Source of the DNA: Lachnospiraceae bacterium
GTDB lineage: Bacteria > Bacillota > Clostridia > Lachnospirales > Lachnospiraceae
Direction of reading: 5' to 3'
NCBI GenBank assembly: GCA_022510565.1
Contig: JAFLTE010000022.1
Span: 1-38,845, forward strand
DNA: 38,845 nucleotides
The notes under the pieces were generated by a model. That model was not told where the DNA came from. It ran no database searches and was given only the letters and a program-made list of their open reading frames with translations. Of the stretch, positions 32,502 through 38,845 are shown in pieces. Numbering within the stretch: the stretch's first letter is position 1; the number at the start of each line of letters is the position of its first letter. The position numbers were made by a program, and so were the translations under genes.

Positions 32502-32981
32502 ATGGAAATCGAATTTGACGTTAAGATATCTGCCAACGTTTTATATGATTATATGCTGCGTCACACATACAGCAGTCTGTCAGGCATTATGGGTACGCTT
32601 GTGGGCGCACTGATGCTTGTACTTTTTGCATCCAACAGACAGCCGATTTGTCTGATTATCGGAGTGGTTATTCTGCTGTACCTACCGTGGACCCTTTTTA
32701 TCAAATCCAGACAGCAGGCACTTGGCACACCCGCATTCAAGAAGCCGCTGCATTACCGCTTGTCCGACGATGGCATTGAGGTATCGCAGGATGAAACTGT
32801 GGAACAGATGGGATGGGACGGCATGGTGAAGGCGGTGTCCACGCTCAACAGTATCATAGTGTATACCACACCTACCAACGCCTGTATTTTCCCGAAGAAA
32901 GACTTGGGAGACAGCAAGTATAAGGTGATTGAGATTATTTCTACCCATATGCCACCTAAGAAAGTAAAAATCAGAGGTTGA
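32502..32981 (+). CDS. YcxB-like membrane protein
   Basis: This 159-residue protein resembles the YcxB-like family. Two adjacent transmembrane helices lie at about 27-46 and 50-67 (LSGIMGTLVGALMLVLFAS, ICLIIGVVILLYLPWTLF). A cytoplasmic-looking domain follows, with LHYRLSDDGIEVSQDETVEQ and IIVYTTPTNACIFPKKDLG. GGAGG with 6-nt spacing supports ATG 32502, and a 57-codon upstream in-frame extension lacks support. Function is unknown. The stop overlaps the tsaE leader, so it is likely co-transcribed with tsaE. Confidence 0.75.
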   Translation: MEIEFDVKISANVLYDYMLRHTYSSLSGIMGTLVGALMLVLFASNRQPICLIIGVVILLYLPWTLFIKSRQQALGTPAFKKPLHYRLSDDGIEVSQDETVEQMGWDGMVKAVSTLNSIIVYTTPTNACIFPKKDLGDSKYKVIEIISTHMPPKKVKIRG

Positions 32982-32989
32982 GAAACAAC

Positions 32990-33418
32990 ATGAAAATTAT
33001 AGAGACGAACAACGCCGAGGAGACTTTCGCACTGGGAAGACAGATAGGGCAGCAGGCAAAAGCGGGAGAGGTCTATACGCTGGTCGGCGACCTGGGTGTA
33101 GGCAAAACAGTTTTCACACAGGGAGTGGCAGCAGGGCTTGGCATAGAGGAAGCGGTCAACAGCCCTACTTTCACGATTATGCAGGTCTACGAGGAGGGCA
33201 GGGTTCCTTTTTATCATTTCGACGTGTATCGCATCGGTGATGTGGAAGAGATGGACGAGATTGGTTATGAGGACTATTTCTACGGGGACGGTGTCTGCCT
33301 GATTGAGTGGGCAAACCTGATTGAAGAGATACTGCCGCCCGCACATAAACAGATTATTATTGAGAAGGATTTAGCCAAAGGCTATGATTACCGTAAGATT
33401 ACGATTGAGGAATATTAG
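32990..33418 (+). CDS. tsaE: tRNA threonylcarbamoyladenosine biosynthesis ATPase TsaE
   Basis: TsaE is an ATPase needed for t6A37 synthesis on tRNAs reading ANN codons; it works with TsaB and TsaD. The 142 residues contain the P-loop GDLGVGKT (about 33-40), NSPTFTIMQVYEE, FYHFDVYRIGDV and CLIEWANLIEEILPP, all hallmark segments. ATG 32990 has an AGAGG 12 bp upstream; an in-frame TTG at 32978 gives an alternative start that adds 4 residues. It lies 62 bp before tsaB, and tsaD is in the same window, so all three Tsa partners except the Sua5/TsaC step are nearby. Confidence 0.95.
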   Translation: MKIIETNNAEETFALGRQIGQQAKAGEVYTLVGDLGVGKTVFTQGVAAGLGIEEAVNSPTFTIMQVYEEGRVPFYHFDVYRIGDVEEMDEIGYEDYFYGDGVCLIEWANLIEEILPPAHKQIIIEKDLAKGYDYRKITIEEY

Positions 33419-33480
33419 AGTATTAAGTTATGGCAATTAATCAGCGCAGACTTTTGACTGTGTCTGAAAGGGGTGCAATT

Positions 33481-34626
33481 ATGAAGATATTGGCACTGGA
33501 CAGCTCCGGACTGGTGGCGTCCGTGGCGCTTGCAGAAGATGATAATTTAATTGCAGAGTATACCATACAATATAAAAAGACCCATTCCCAGACGCTTCTT
33601 CCCATGTTGGAGGAAATTCGGGATATGGTGGAACTGGACTTATCCTCCGTAGATGCCATTGCGGTGGCGGCGGGTCCCGGTTCTTTTACCGGACTGCGGA
33701 TTGGATCGGCGACAGCCAAGGGGCTTGCTTTTGCCATGGAGAAACCGATTGTGCCGGTGCCCACGCTGGAGGGGCTAGCCTATCAGATGTACGGCACGAA
33801 CGCAGTGGTATGTCCGATTATGGACGCCAGGAGAAGTCAGGTCTATACCGGTATCTATGAGTTTATAGACGGGGAACATGGATATGACATGCGTGTCATA
33901 CAAGAACAATGCGCGCTCTCTTTTGATGAGATTGCGGATTCCCTCAACAATATCGGGAGAAAAGTGGTTTTCGTGGGCGACGGCATTCCGGTTTTCAGAG
34001 AGCGTATGGCGGAAGTGTTACAGGTACCTTACACTTTGGCTCCGGCACACCGCAACAGACAATCTGCGGCTTGTATCGCCGCACTCGGAAGTGTATACTA
34101 TGCACAGGGCAAATTTGTGAGCGGTGCGGAACATATTCCCGAATACTTAAGGTTATCTCAGGCAGAACGGGAACGGGAGCAGGAATTACACAAGGTTATC
34201 TATAGAGATATGACACCGGACGATGTGCCCTATATCAGCAGACTGGAGCAGGAGACTTTTTCCATGCCTTGGTCGGCAGATTCATTTTTGGAAATGATTG
34301 CAAATGAGAATGCCAGATATTATGTGGCTCAAAGAGATGGGCAGATAATCGGCGGATGTGGTGTGCTGATGGCGGCAGGCGAGGGAAATATCACGAACGT
34401 AGTCGTCGCGCCCGATGCGAGAAACCAGGGGGTCGGCACCGGGATGCTTACACATCTGATGGAAAAGGGAAGCAGTGAGGGACTTACAGCCTACACATTG
34501 GAAGTCAGAGTCAGCAATGACGCAGCGATTCACCTATATGAGAAACTTGGATTCGTGTCGGAAGGAATACGTCCGGGATTTTATGAAAAACCCACGGAAG
34601 ACGCTATGATTTTCTGGAAGAGATAG
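33481..34626 (+). CDS. tsaB: TsaB-RimI fusion: t6A biosynthesis protein and N-acetyltransferase
   Basis: This 381-residue protein has two parts. Residues 1 to about 235 are TsaB: MKILALDSSGLVASVAL, KKTHSQTLLPMLEEI, and AAGPGSFTGLRIGSATAKGL. TsaB is the stabilising partner for TsaD in t6A synthesis. Residues about 245-381 are a RimI-type GNAT acetyltransferase: YRDMTPDDVPYISRLEQETF and the acetyl-CoA signature VVVAPDARNQGVGTGML (about 307). RimI modifies ribosomal protein bS18 in other bacteria. AAGGGG 8-9 bp upstream of ATG 33481 is the likely ribosome binding site; an upstream in-frame start at 33430 lacks one. This fusion is common in the Lachnospiraceae. It is followed by a small Cys-rich gene. 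Confidence 0.95.
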   Translation: MKILALDSSGLVASVALAEDDNLIAEYTIQYKKTHSQTLLPMLEEIRDMVELDLSSVDAIAVAAGPGSFTGLRIGSATAKGLAFAMEKPIVPVPTLEGLAYQMYGTNAVVCPIMDARRSQVYTGIYEFIDGEHGYDMRVIQEQCALSFDEIADSLNNIGRKVVFVGDGIPVFRERMAEVLQVPYTLAPAHRNRQSAACIAALGSVYYAQGKFVSGAEHIPEYLRLSQAEREREQELHKVIYRDMTPDDVPYISRLEQETFSMPWSADSFLEMIANENARYYVAQRDGQIIGGCGVLMAAGEGNITNVVVAPDARNQGVGTGMLTHLMEKGSSEGLTAYTLEVRVSNDAAIHLYEKLGFVSEGIRPGFYEKPTEDAMIFWKR

Positions 34627-34716
34627 GGAGTGTATGGAACAATTACCACTGTTGTTACACATTTTGTTTGATAAAATGAGAGATAGCGGAATAAGTAACA
34701 TTACAGGAGGTTTGTC

Positions 34717-34959
34717 ATGCGCGTTTATTCGGAACAAAAAGAACTGACCAAGGTAGTTTGCAACTGCTGCGGCAAAAATTTATTGGTAGACAATGGATTT
34801 CTTAAAGAAGAATGTATCCATGTAGAGCATGATTTCGGCTTTTTCGGGACAAAGGACGGTTTAAGCCACAAGTTTGATTTGTGCGAGGACTGTTATCGGA
34901 AACTGGTCGGAGATTTCGAGATTCCCGTGGAAGAGTGGGAGAGAAAAGAACTGCTCTAA
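34717..34959 (+). CDS. Small zinc-ribbon-like protein
   Basis: This 80-residue protein has CNCCGKN (15-21) and LCEDCYRK (55-62), two CxxC pairs that may hold one zinc ion. Between them lies a KEECIHVEHDFGFFGTKDG stretch. The C-terminal tail is acidic (DFEIPVEEWERKELL). AGGAGG at 34705-34710 gives a good start at ATG 34717. Function is not known. It lies 90 bp after tsaB-rimI and 31 bp before rnz in the same orientation, so it is likely part of the operon. Confidence 0.75.
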   Translation: MRVYSEQKELTKVVCNCCGKNLLVDNGFLKEECIHVEHDFGFFGTKDGLSHKFDLCEDCYRKLVGDFEIPVEEWERKELL

Positions 34960-34990
34960 TTGCTTAGTCGGCAACAGAACAGGAGCGCTT

Positions 34991-35899
34991 ATGTTAGATA
35001 TCTGCTTATTGGGCACGGGAGGTATGATGCCGCTGCCGCACAGATGGCTCACATCATTGATGGCGAGATATAATGGGACAAGCATATTGATTGATTGTGG
35101 GGAGGGCACCCAGATTGCGATGAAGGAAAAGGGATGGAGTCCGAAACCCATCGACATTATCTGTTTTACCCACTTTCACGCAGACCATATCAGTGGTCTG
35201 CCGGGTATGCTGCTCACGATGGGCAATGCGGAGCGAACGGAGCCACTTCTGCTCATAGGGCCAAAAGGACTTACAAAGGTCGTAAGCGCTCTGCGTGTGA
35301 TTGCGCCGGAGCTTCCTTTTGAAATCAGATGCATGGAATTGACAGAGGCGGAACAATCGCTCTCTTTTGACGGTTTTCGCATTGAAGCTTATAAGGTAAA
35401 CCACAATGTCCTCTGCTATGGTTACAGTATTGTTGTAGAGCGGAAGGGAAAATTTGACGTTTCTGCGGCAGAAAAACTCAAAATTCCGAGAAATTACTGG
35501 AATCGTTTGCAAAAAGGTGAGATAATAGAGACAGAAGAAGGTACGTTTACCCCCGATATGGTTTTGGGTGAGCCGCGCAAAGGGCTTAAGGTGGCGTACT
35601 GTACGGACACCAGACCTACGGAAAGTATCGTGCGCGGAGCTGCGGAGGCGGACCTTTTTATATGCGAAGGTATGTACGGAGAGCCGGAGAAGCAGCAGAA
35701 AGCTAAGGAGTATAAGCATATGACTTTCTATGAGGCAGCTGAGCTGGCCCGGAAAGCGAATGTCAAAGAAATGTGGTTGACACACTACAGTCCTTCCCTC
35801 GTTCGACCGGAAGAATACATGAAGGATGTGCGAAGCATTTTTTCCAATGCGATAGCAGCGAAAGACGGACGAAGTGTAGACCTTTTATTTGAAGATTAA
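34991..35899 (+). CDS. rnz: Ribonuclease Z
   Basis: RNase Z cleaves pre-tRNA 3' trailers. The 302-residue protein is the short, single-domain form. The metal motif HFHADHISGLPG (HxHxDH) lies at about residue 60, with GTGGMMPLPHRWLTSL at the start, ILIDCGEGTQIAM and CTDTRPTESI further on, and HMTFYEAAELA with a late HYSPS metal site. AGGAG with 5-nt spacing supports ATG 34991. An in-frame extension to 34874 overlaps the zinc-ribbon gene and is rejected. It fits with tRNA-processing neighbours tsaE, tsaB, tsaD and two tRNA-Ser genes. Confidence 0.95.
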   Translation: MLDICLLGTGGMMPLPHRWLTSLMARYNGTSILIDCGEGTQIAMKEKGWSPKPIDIICFTHFHADHISGLPGMLLTMGNAERTEPLLLIGPKGLTKVVSALRVIAPELPFEIRCMELTEAEQSLSFDGFRIEAYKVNHNVLCYGYSIVVERKGKFDVSAAEKLKIPRNYWNRLQKGEIIETEEGTFTPDMVLGEPRKGLKVAYCTDTRPTESIVRGAAEADLFICEGMYGEPEKQQKAKEYKHMTFYEAAELARKANVKEMWLTHYSPSLVRPEEYMKDVRSIFSNAIAAKDGRSVDLLFED

Positions 35900-35950
35900 T
35901 ATGCGATGTAAAGTCATTTACTAAGTCAGATTGCGAAAGGAGCTGAGTGT

Positions 35951-36523
35951 ATGAATCGTTCCAAAATAATTACGGTTGTTGTTATCGGCCTAATTCTTGT
36001 AGCAGTAGTTGCAGGTTTTGCTTTTTCTTTAAATCACAGATCCAAAGTGGCAGCGGAGGCAGATAAACAGGCTACTGCGGTGCAAAAGGTCCTGATGAAA
36101 GACTTGGAGAGAAGCTATCCTCCTTCACCTAAGGAAGTAGTCAAATATTTTGCTGAGATTACTCAGTGCTTTTACAATGAAGAGTACACGGATGAGGAAT
36201 TGACCCAGTTGGCTGAGAAAATTCAGGGCATCTACGACGATGAGCTTATAGCAAACAAGTCGCAGGAAGATTATCTGAATGATTTGAACAGTGAAATTGC
36301 CGATATGAAGAAGGGTAAATATACTATATCAAGCTATGCGCTTTCATCCAGTACCGATGTGTTCTATTTTACGGAGAACGGTTATTCCTGTGCCAGAATG
36401 TACTGTACATTCAATGTGAAACAGGGAACCAACGGTACGACAGCTTCCATGGAAGAGTTTGTTCTGCGAAAAGATGAGGACGGACACTGGAAGATATACG
36501 GATGGGAATTGGTACAAGATTAG
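35951..36523 (+). CDS. Hypothetical single-helix membrane-anchored protein
   Basis: This 190-residue protein has an N-terminal helix at about 7-27 (IITVVVIGLILVAVVAGFAF) without a clear cleavage site, so it is probably anchored with an extracellular domain. The domain is helical first (about 38-115) and ends with beta strands, including STDVFYFTENGYSCARMYC and WKIYGWELVQD. I do not recognise a named family. AAAGGAGCTG lies upstream of ATG 35951. It lies 51 bp after rnz and 21 bp before tsaD on the same strand, so it may be transcribed with them. Confidence 0.6.
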   Translation: MNRSKIITVVVIGLILVAVVAGFAFSLNHRSKVAAEADKQATAVQKVLMKDLERSYPPSPKEVVKYFAEITQCFYNEEYTDEELTQLAEKIQGIYDDELIANKSQEDYLNDLNSEIADMKKGKYTISSYALSSSTDVFYFTENGYSCARMYCTFNVKQGTNGTTASMEEFVLRKDEDGHWKIYGWELVQD

Positions 36524-36544
36524 TGGGACGGAGAGAGTGTGCAC

Positions 36545-37579
36545 ATGGATAAGGCGTGCAATAAAGAAGATATCACAATACTTGCCATAGAGAGTTCCTG
36601 TGACGAGACTGCGGCGGCTGTCGTCAGAAACGGCAGAGAAGTTCTTTCTAATATAATATCTTCGCAGATAGATTTGCATACCATATACGGCGGCGTGGTT
36701 CCGGAGATTGCATCCCGTAAGCATATAGAAAGAATTAATCAGGTAATCGGTGAGGCACTGCAGACAGCGGGCACAGAGCTTCGGGAAATGGATGCCATTG
36801 CCGTCACCTACGGACCGGGACTGGTAGGCGCTCTGCTTGTGGGTGTATCCGCCGCTAAGGCAATCAGTTTCGCTTCGGGGATTCCGCTTATCGGAGTTCA
36901 TCATATTGAAGGACATATCAGTGCGAATTATATAGAGAATCAAGAGTTGGAACCGCCTTTTGTCTGCCTGGTTGTATCAGGCGGACATTCTCATTTGGTG
37001 CGGGTCAGTGACTATGGAGAATATGAGATTCTCGGGCGAACCAGAGATGATGCCGCAGGCGAGGCTTTTGATAAGGTAGCGCGTGCTATCGGTCTCGGAT
37101 ATCCCGGTGGCCCCAAGATTGATAAGGTATCAAAAGACGGAAATCCGGACGCGATCCAGTTTCCACGCGCCAAGGTAGCCGATGCGGTTTATGATTTTAG
37201 TTTTAGCGGATTAAAGTCTGCTGTGCTGAATTATTTGAATTCCTGTGAGATGAAAGGCATTGAAATCTGTCAGGCAGATGTGGCAGCTTCTTTTCAGAAA
37301 GCAGTTGTGGATGTTCTGGTGGAGCATTCTATGCAGGCGGTGCGGGAATGCGGTATTAATAAATTTGCCATTGCAGGCGGCGTTGCTTCTAACACAGCAC
37401 TTCGCAGCGCCTTGGAAGAGGAGTGTGCTAAAGCCGGCATTGCCTTTTACCATCCGTCACCTGTCATGTGTACCGACAATGCAGCGATGATTGGTGCAGC
37501 GGCATATTATGAATATTGCAAAGGTGTGCGGCATGGCTACGATCTGAATGCGGTGCCGAATCTGCGACTGGGGGAATGA
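36545..37579 (+). CDS. tsaD: tRNA N6-adenosine threonylcarbamoyltransferase TsaD
   Basis: TsaD transfers the threonylcarbamoyl group to A37 of tRNA. The 344-residue protein shows [32 protein letters not shown], the metal histidines in HHIEGH (about 119-124), [14 protein letters not shown], and [16 protein letters not shown], and the C-terminal [13 protein letters not shown]. Length is normal. ATG 36545 has GAGAGA 8 nt upstream; an in-frame GTG at 36539 is too close to it. With tsaE and the TsaB-RimI fusion in the same window, the t6A complex is complete bar the first-step TsaC/Sua5 enzyme. Confidence 0.96.
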   Translation: MDKACNKEDITILAIESSCDETAAAVVRNGREVLSNIISSQIDLHTIYGGVVPEIASRKHIERINQVIGEALQTAGTELREMDAIAVTYGPGLVGALLVGVSAAKAISFASGIPLIGVHHIEGHISANYIENQELEPPFVCLVVSGGHSHLVRVSDYGEYEILGRTRDDAAGEAFDKVARAIGLGYPGGPKIDKVSKDGNPDAIQFPRAKVADAVYDFSFSGLKSAVLNYLNSCEMKGIEICQADVAASFQKAVVDVLVEHSMQAVRECGINKFAIAGGVASNTALRSALEEECAKAGIAFYHPSPVMCTDNAAMIGAAAYYEYCKGVRHGYDLNAVPNLRLGE

Positions 37580-37615
37580 ATGCATGCATTCTTCCGGGGT
37601 TGAGAAAGGACGGAT

Positions 37616-38359
37616 ATGAATAAGAAGAGATGTACCGCGGTCGTGTTGGCGGCGGGAAGCGGAAGCCGCATGAAGAGTGATGTGGCTAAACAATATATGA
37701 GTTTGTGCGGCAGACCTCTAATCTGGTATGCACTGCACGCGATAGAAGAGTCCTCTGTTATTGATGACTGTATTCTCGTCACCGGAGCGGAGGATATTTC
37801 TTATGTAGAAAAAGAGATTGTCACTAAATACGGTTTTCGGAAAGTAGATGCTGTGGTGGGTGGAGGTAAGGAACGGTATGATTCCGTATATGAAGCTCTA
37901 CGTGTGATTGCAGATGACAAGTTAAAAACACCCAACCGGGATGGATATGTTTTTATACACGACGGCGCCAGGCCTTTTCTGACAGAAGAGATTTTGGAAC
38001 GTTGTTATAAGGAAGTGGCACATTCAGGAGCGTGTGTGGCGGGGATGCCTGTCAAAGATACGGTAAAGATTGCAGACAGTGAAGGGTATGCGTCGCAGAC
38101 CCCGGACCGGTCTTATGTCTGGCAGATTCAGACTCCGCAAGTGTTCAATACTCTACTTATTATAGAAGCATATGATAAATTAATGAGGGAAAAGGACAGA
38201 TTAAGCGCTGCAAAGGTCAAAATCACGGATGACGCGATGGTTGTCGAGACGCTTATGGATACGCCGGTTAAACTGGTAAAAGGTTCTTATGAAAATATTA
38301 AAATTACTACGCCGGAAGACATGGTGACGGCGGAAGCTTTTGTGCGGAAAAATGGTTAA
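37616..38359 (+). CDS. ispD: 2-C-methyl-D-erythritol 4-phosphate cytidylyltransferase IspD
   Basis: IspD joins CTP with MEP in the non-mevalonate isoprenoid pathway. The 247-residue protein has the CTP site AAGSGSRMKSDVAKQY at the start, VVGGGKERYDSVYEAL, the catalytic HDGARPF, VKDTVKIADSEG, and ITDDAMVVE near the end. The RS/NG motifs typical of MEP cytidylyltransferases, rather than ribitol-type, are consistent. AAAGGACGG lies 5-6 bp before ATG 37616. It follows tsaD by 36 bp and is the last protein gene of the long run. Confidence 0.93.
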   Translation: MNKKRCTAVVLAAGSGSRMKSDVAKQYMSLCGRPLIWYALHAIEESSVIDDCILVTGAEDISYVEKEIVTKYGFRKVDAVVGGGKERYDSVYEALRVIADDKLKTPNRDGYVFIHDGARPFLTEEILERCYKEVAHSGACVAGMPVKDTVKIADSEGYASQTPDRSYVWQIQTPQVFNTLLIIEAYDKLMREKDRLSAAKVKITDDAMVVETLMDTPVKLVKGSYENIKITTPEDMVTAEAFVRKNG

Positions 38360-38378
38360 AATTTTTTAGCTAAATAGG

Positions 38379-38407
38379 TTGACACTGAAATCCATTTTTG
38401 TTAGAAT
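38379..38407 (+). promoter_or_regulatory. Promoter of the tRNA-Ser pair
   Basis: TTGACA (38379-38384) and TAGAAT (38402-38407) are 17 bp apart, 40 bp upstream of the first tRNA. This is the strongest -35 in the window. Confidence 0.8.
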
Positions 38408-38447
38408 ATTTCTTGCGCTGACCGTGAGGAAGGTGCACTGCGAACCC

Positions 38448-38533
38448 GGAGAGGTATCGAAGTGGTCATAACGAGGCGGTCTTGAAAACCGTTTGTCCGC
38501 AAGGGCGCGTGGGTTCGAATCCCACCCTCTCCG
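38448..38533 (+). tRNA. tRNA-Ser (UGA anticodon)
   Basis: An 86-nt class II tRNA: acceptor GGAGAGG pairs with CCTCTCC, followed by discriminator G. The anticodon loop CTTGAAA gives anticodon UGA. A long variable arm TTTGTCCGCAAGGGCGC and T-loop GGTTCGAATCC confirm serine identity. The 3' CCA is not encoded, so tRNA nucleotidyltransferase adds it. Confidence 0.97.
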
Positions 38534-38594
38534 CTTGGAGATACCTCTCCAATCGAGACTTATATTCATATTGTATTATCAGTTAGCTATATTT

Positions 38595-38684
38595 GGAGAA
38601 GTACCCAAGATGGCTGAAGGGACACCCCTGGAAAGGGTGCAGGTCGTTAATAGCGGCGCGAGGGTTCAAATCCCTCCTTCTCCG
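38595..38684 (+). tRNA. tRNA-Ser (GGA anticodon)
   Basis: A 90-nt class II tRNA: acceptor GGAGAAG pairs with CTTCTCC, with discriminator G. The anticodon loop CTGGAAA gives anticodon GGA. T-loop GGTTCAAATCC and a long variable arm are present. It lies 61 bp after the other tRNA-Ser and is likely in the same transcript; CCA is not encoded. Confidence 0.97.
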
Positions 38685-38743
38685 TTAGAACCTTGACAAA
38701 TAAACAGCAATGCAACCCTGAAAAGATTCCTAAAAGATAAGTA

Positions 38744-38790
38744 AAACCGCTAACGCGGTTTAACTTGAGTAAGTTGCCTGAGCAACTTAC
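38744..38790 (+). terminator. Tandem hairpins after the tRNA-Ser pair
   Basis: AAACCGC (38744-38750)/GCGGTTT (38755-38761) and GTAAGTTGC (38769-38777)/GCAACTTAC (38782-38790), each with a 4-nt loop. No U-run follows either, so they may be weak terminators or RNA-processing elements. The last 55 bp of the window show no gene. Confidence 0.45.
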
Positions 38791-38845
38791 GTAGAGAAAG
38801 ATTTTCAGAGAGTATCGGACAGATACAAACCAAAGAACAGTAAGA

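Noticed and set aside
38493..38696. Open frame covering both tRNA-Ser genes
   Set aside because: It is composed of tRNA sequence.

Overview
The window looks like chromosome from a butyrate-forming member of the Lachnospiraceae (Clostridia). The evidence is the ptb-buk pair, AGGAGG-type ribosome binding sites, several GTG/TTG starts, and family choices such as a tsaB-rimI fusion, PocR-domain sensors, an FMN-riboswitch RibU, a BlaI/M56 pair and an Amidase_6 protein. Most genes are on the plus strand and most are ordinary housekeeping genes. Genus assignment is inference.

Layout. (1) 1-1600 is an AT-rich polymorphic-toxin tail: the last 54 codons of an RHS-core protein, a decayed toxin domain in shifted frames, a two-helix membrane protein and a short, apparently truncated immunity-like ORF. 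(2) 1640-2170 (minus) is a secreted or membrane protein. (3) 2430-9238 carries ptb, buk, secA, prfB (with its +1 programmed frameshift) and a cytoplasmic GH5 glycosidase. (4) 9326-9883 (minus) is a SprA-like putative metalloprotease. (5) 10041-12807 carries tex and a Cys-rich small protein. (6) 12845-14465 pairs a soluble PocR/chemotaxis-type sensor with a diverged aquaporin. (7) 14496-15663 is an FMN riboswitch and ribU. (8) 15751-19478 is a MacAB-like ABC exporter preceded by phased TTAAG repeats. (9) 19513-22926 holds two sugar-type ABC permeases plus an HlyD-like adaptor, with no binding protein or ATPase, behind a possible attenuator. (10) 23040-26333 is a HelD-like helicase fused to a domain that reads as the N-terminal beta-sandwich of a GH31 glycosidase. 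(11) 26339-28544 is an AT-rich accessory patch: a 48-residue minus-strand ORF, a pair of 80-bp diverged repeats, an unknown protein and an Amidase_6 protein. (12) 28670-32347 carries an MTA/SAH deaminase and a BlaI/M56 sensor-repressor pair with twin operators. (13) 32353-38359 carries a YcxB-like protein, the complete t6A set (tsaE, tsaB-rimI, tsaD), rnz, two small or unknown proteins and ispD. (14) 38379-38790 carries tRNA-Ser(UGA), tRNA-Ser(GGA) and two hairpins.

How genes work together. Ptb and Buk convert butyryl-CoA to butyrate with ATP gain. SecA and RF2 serve secretion and translation. TsaE, TsaB and TsaD make t6A on ANN-decoding tRNAs and RNase Z matures tRNA 3' ends, close to two tRNA-Ser genes. 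The PocR sensor beside an aquaporin-like channel recalls the pocR/pduF arrangement of propanediol utilisation.

The most unusual object is the helicase-GH31N fusion. Other candidates for follow-up are the permease/adaptor set without an ATPase, the PocR-sensor/aquaporin pair, the paired repeats around 26.6 and 27.9 kb, and the decaying RHS toxin module. All calls are by eye from sequence; no database search was run.
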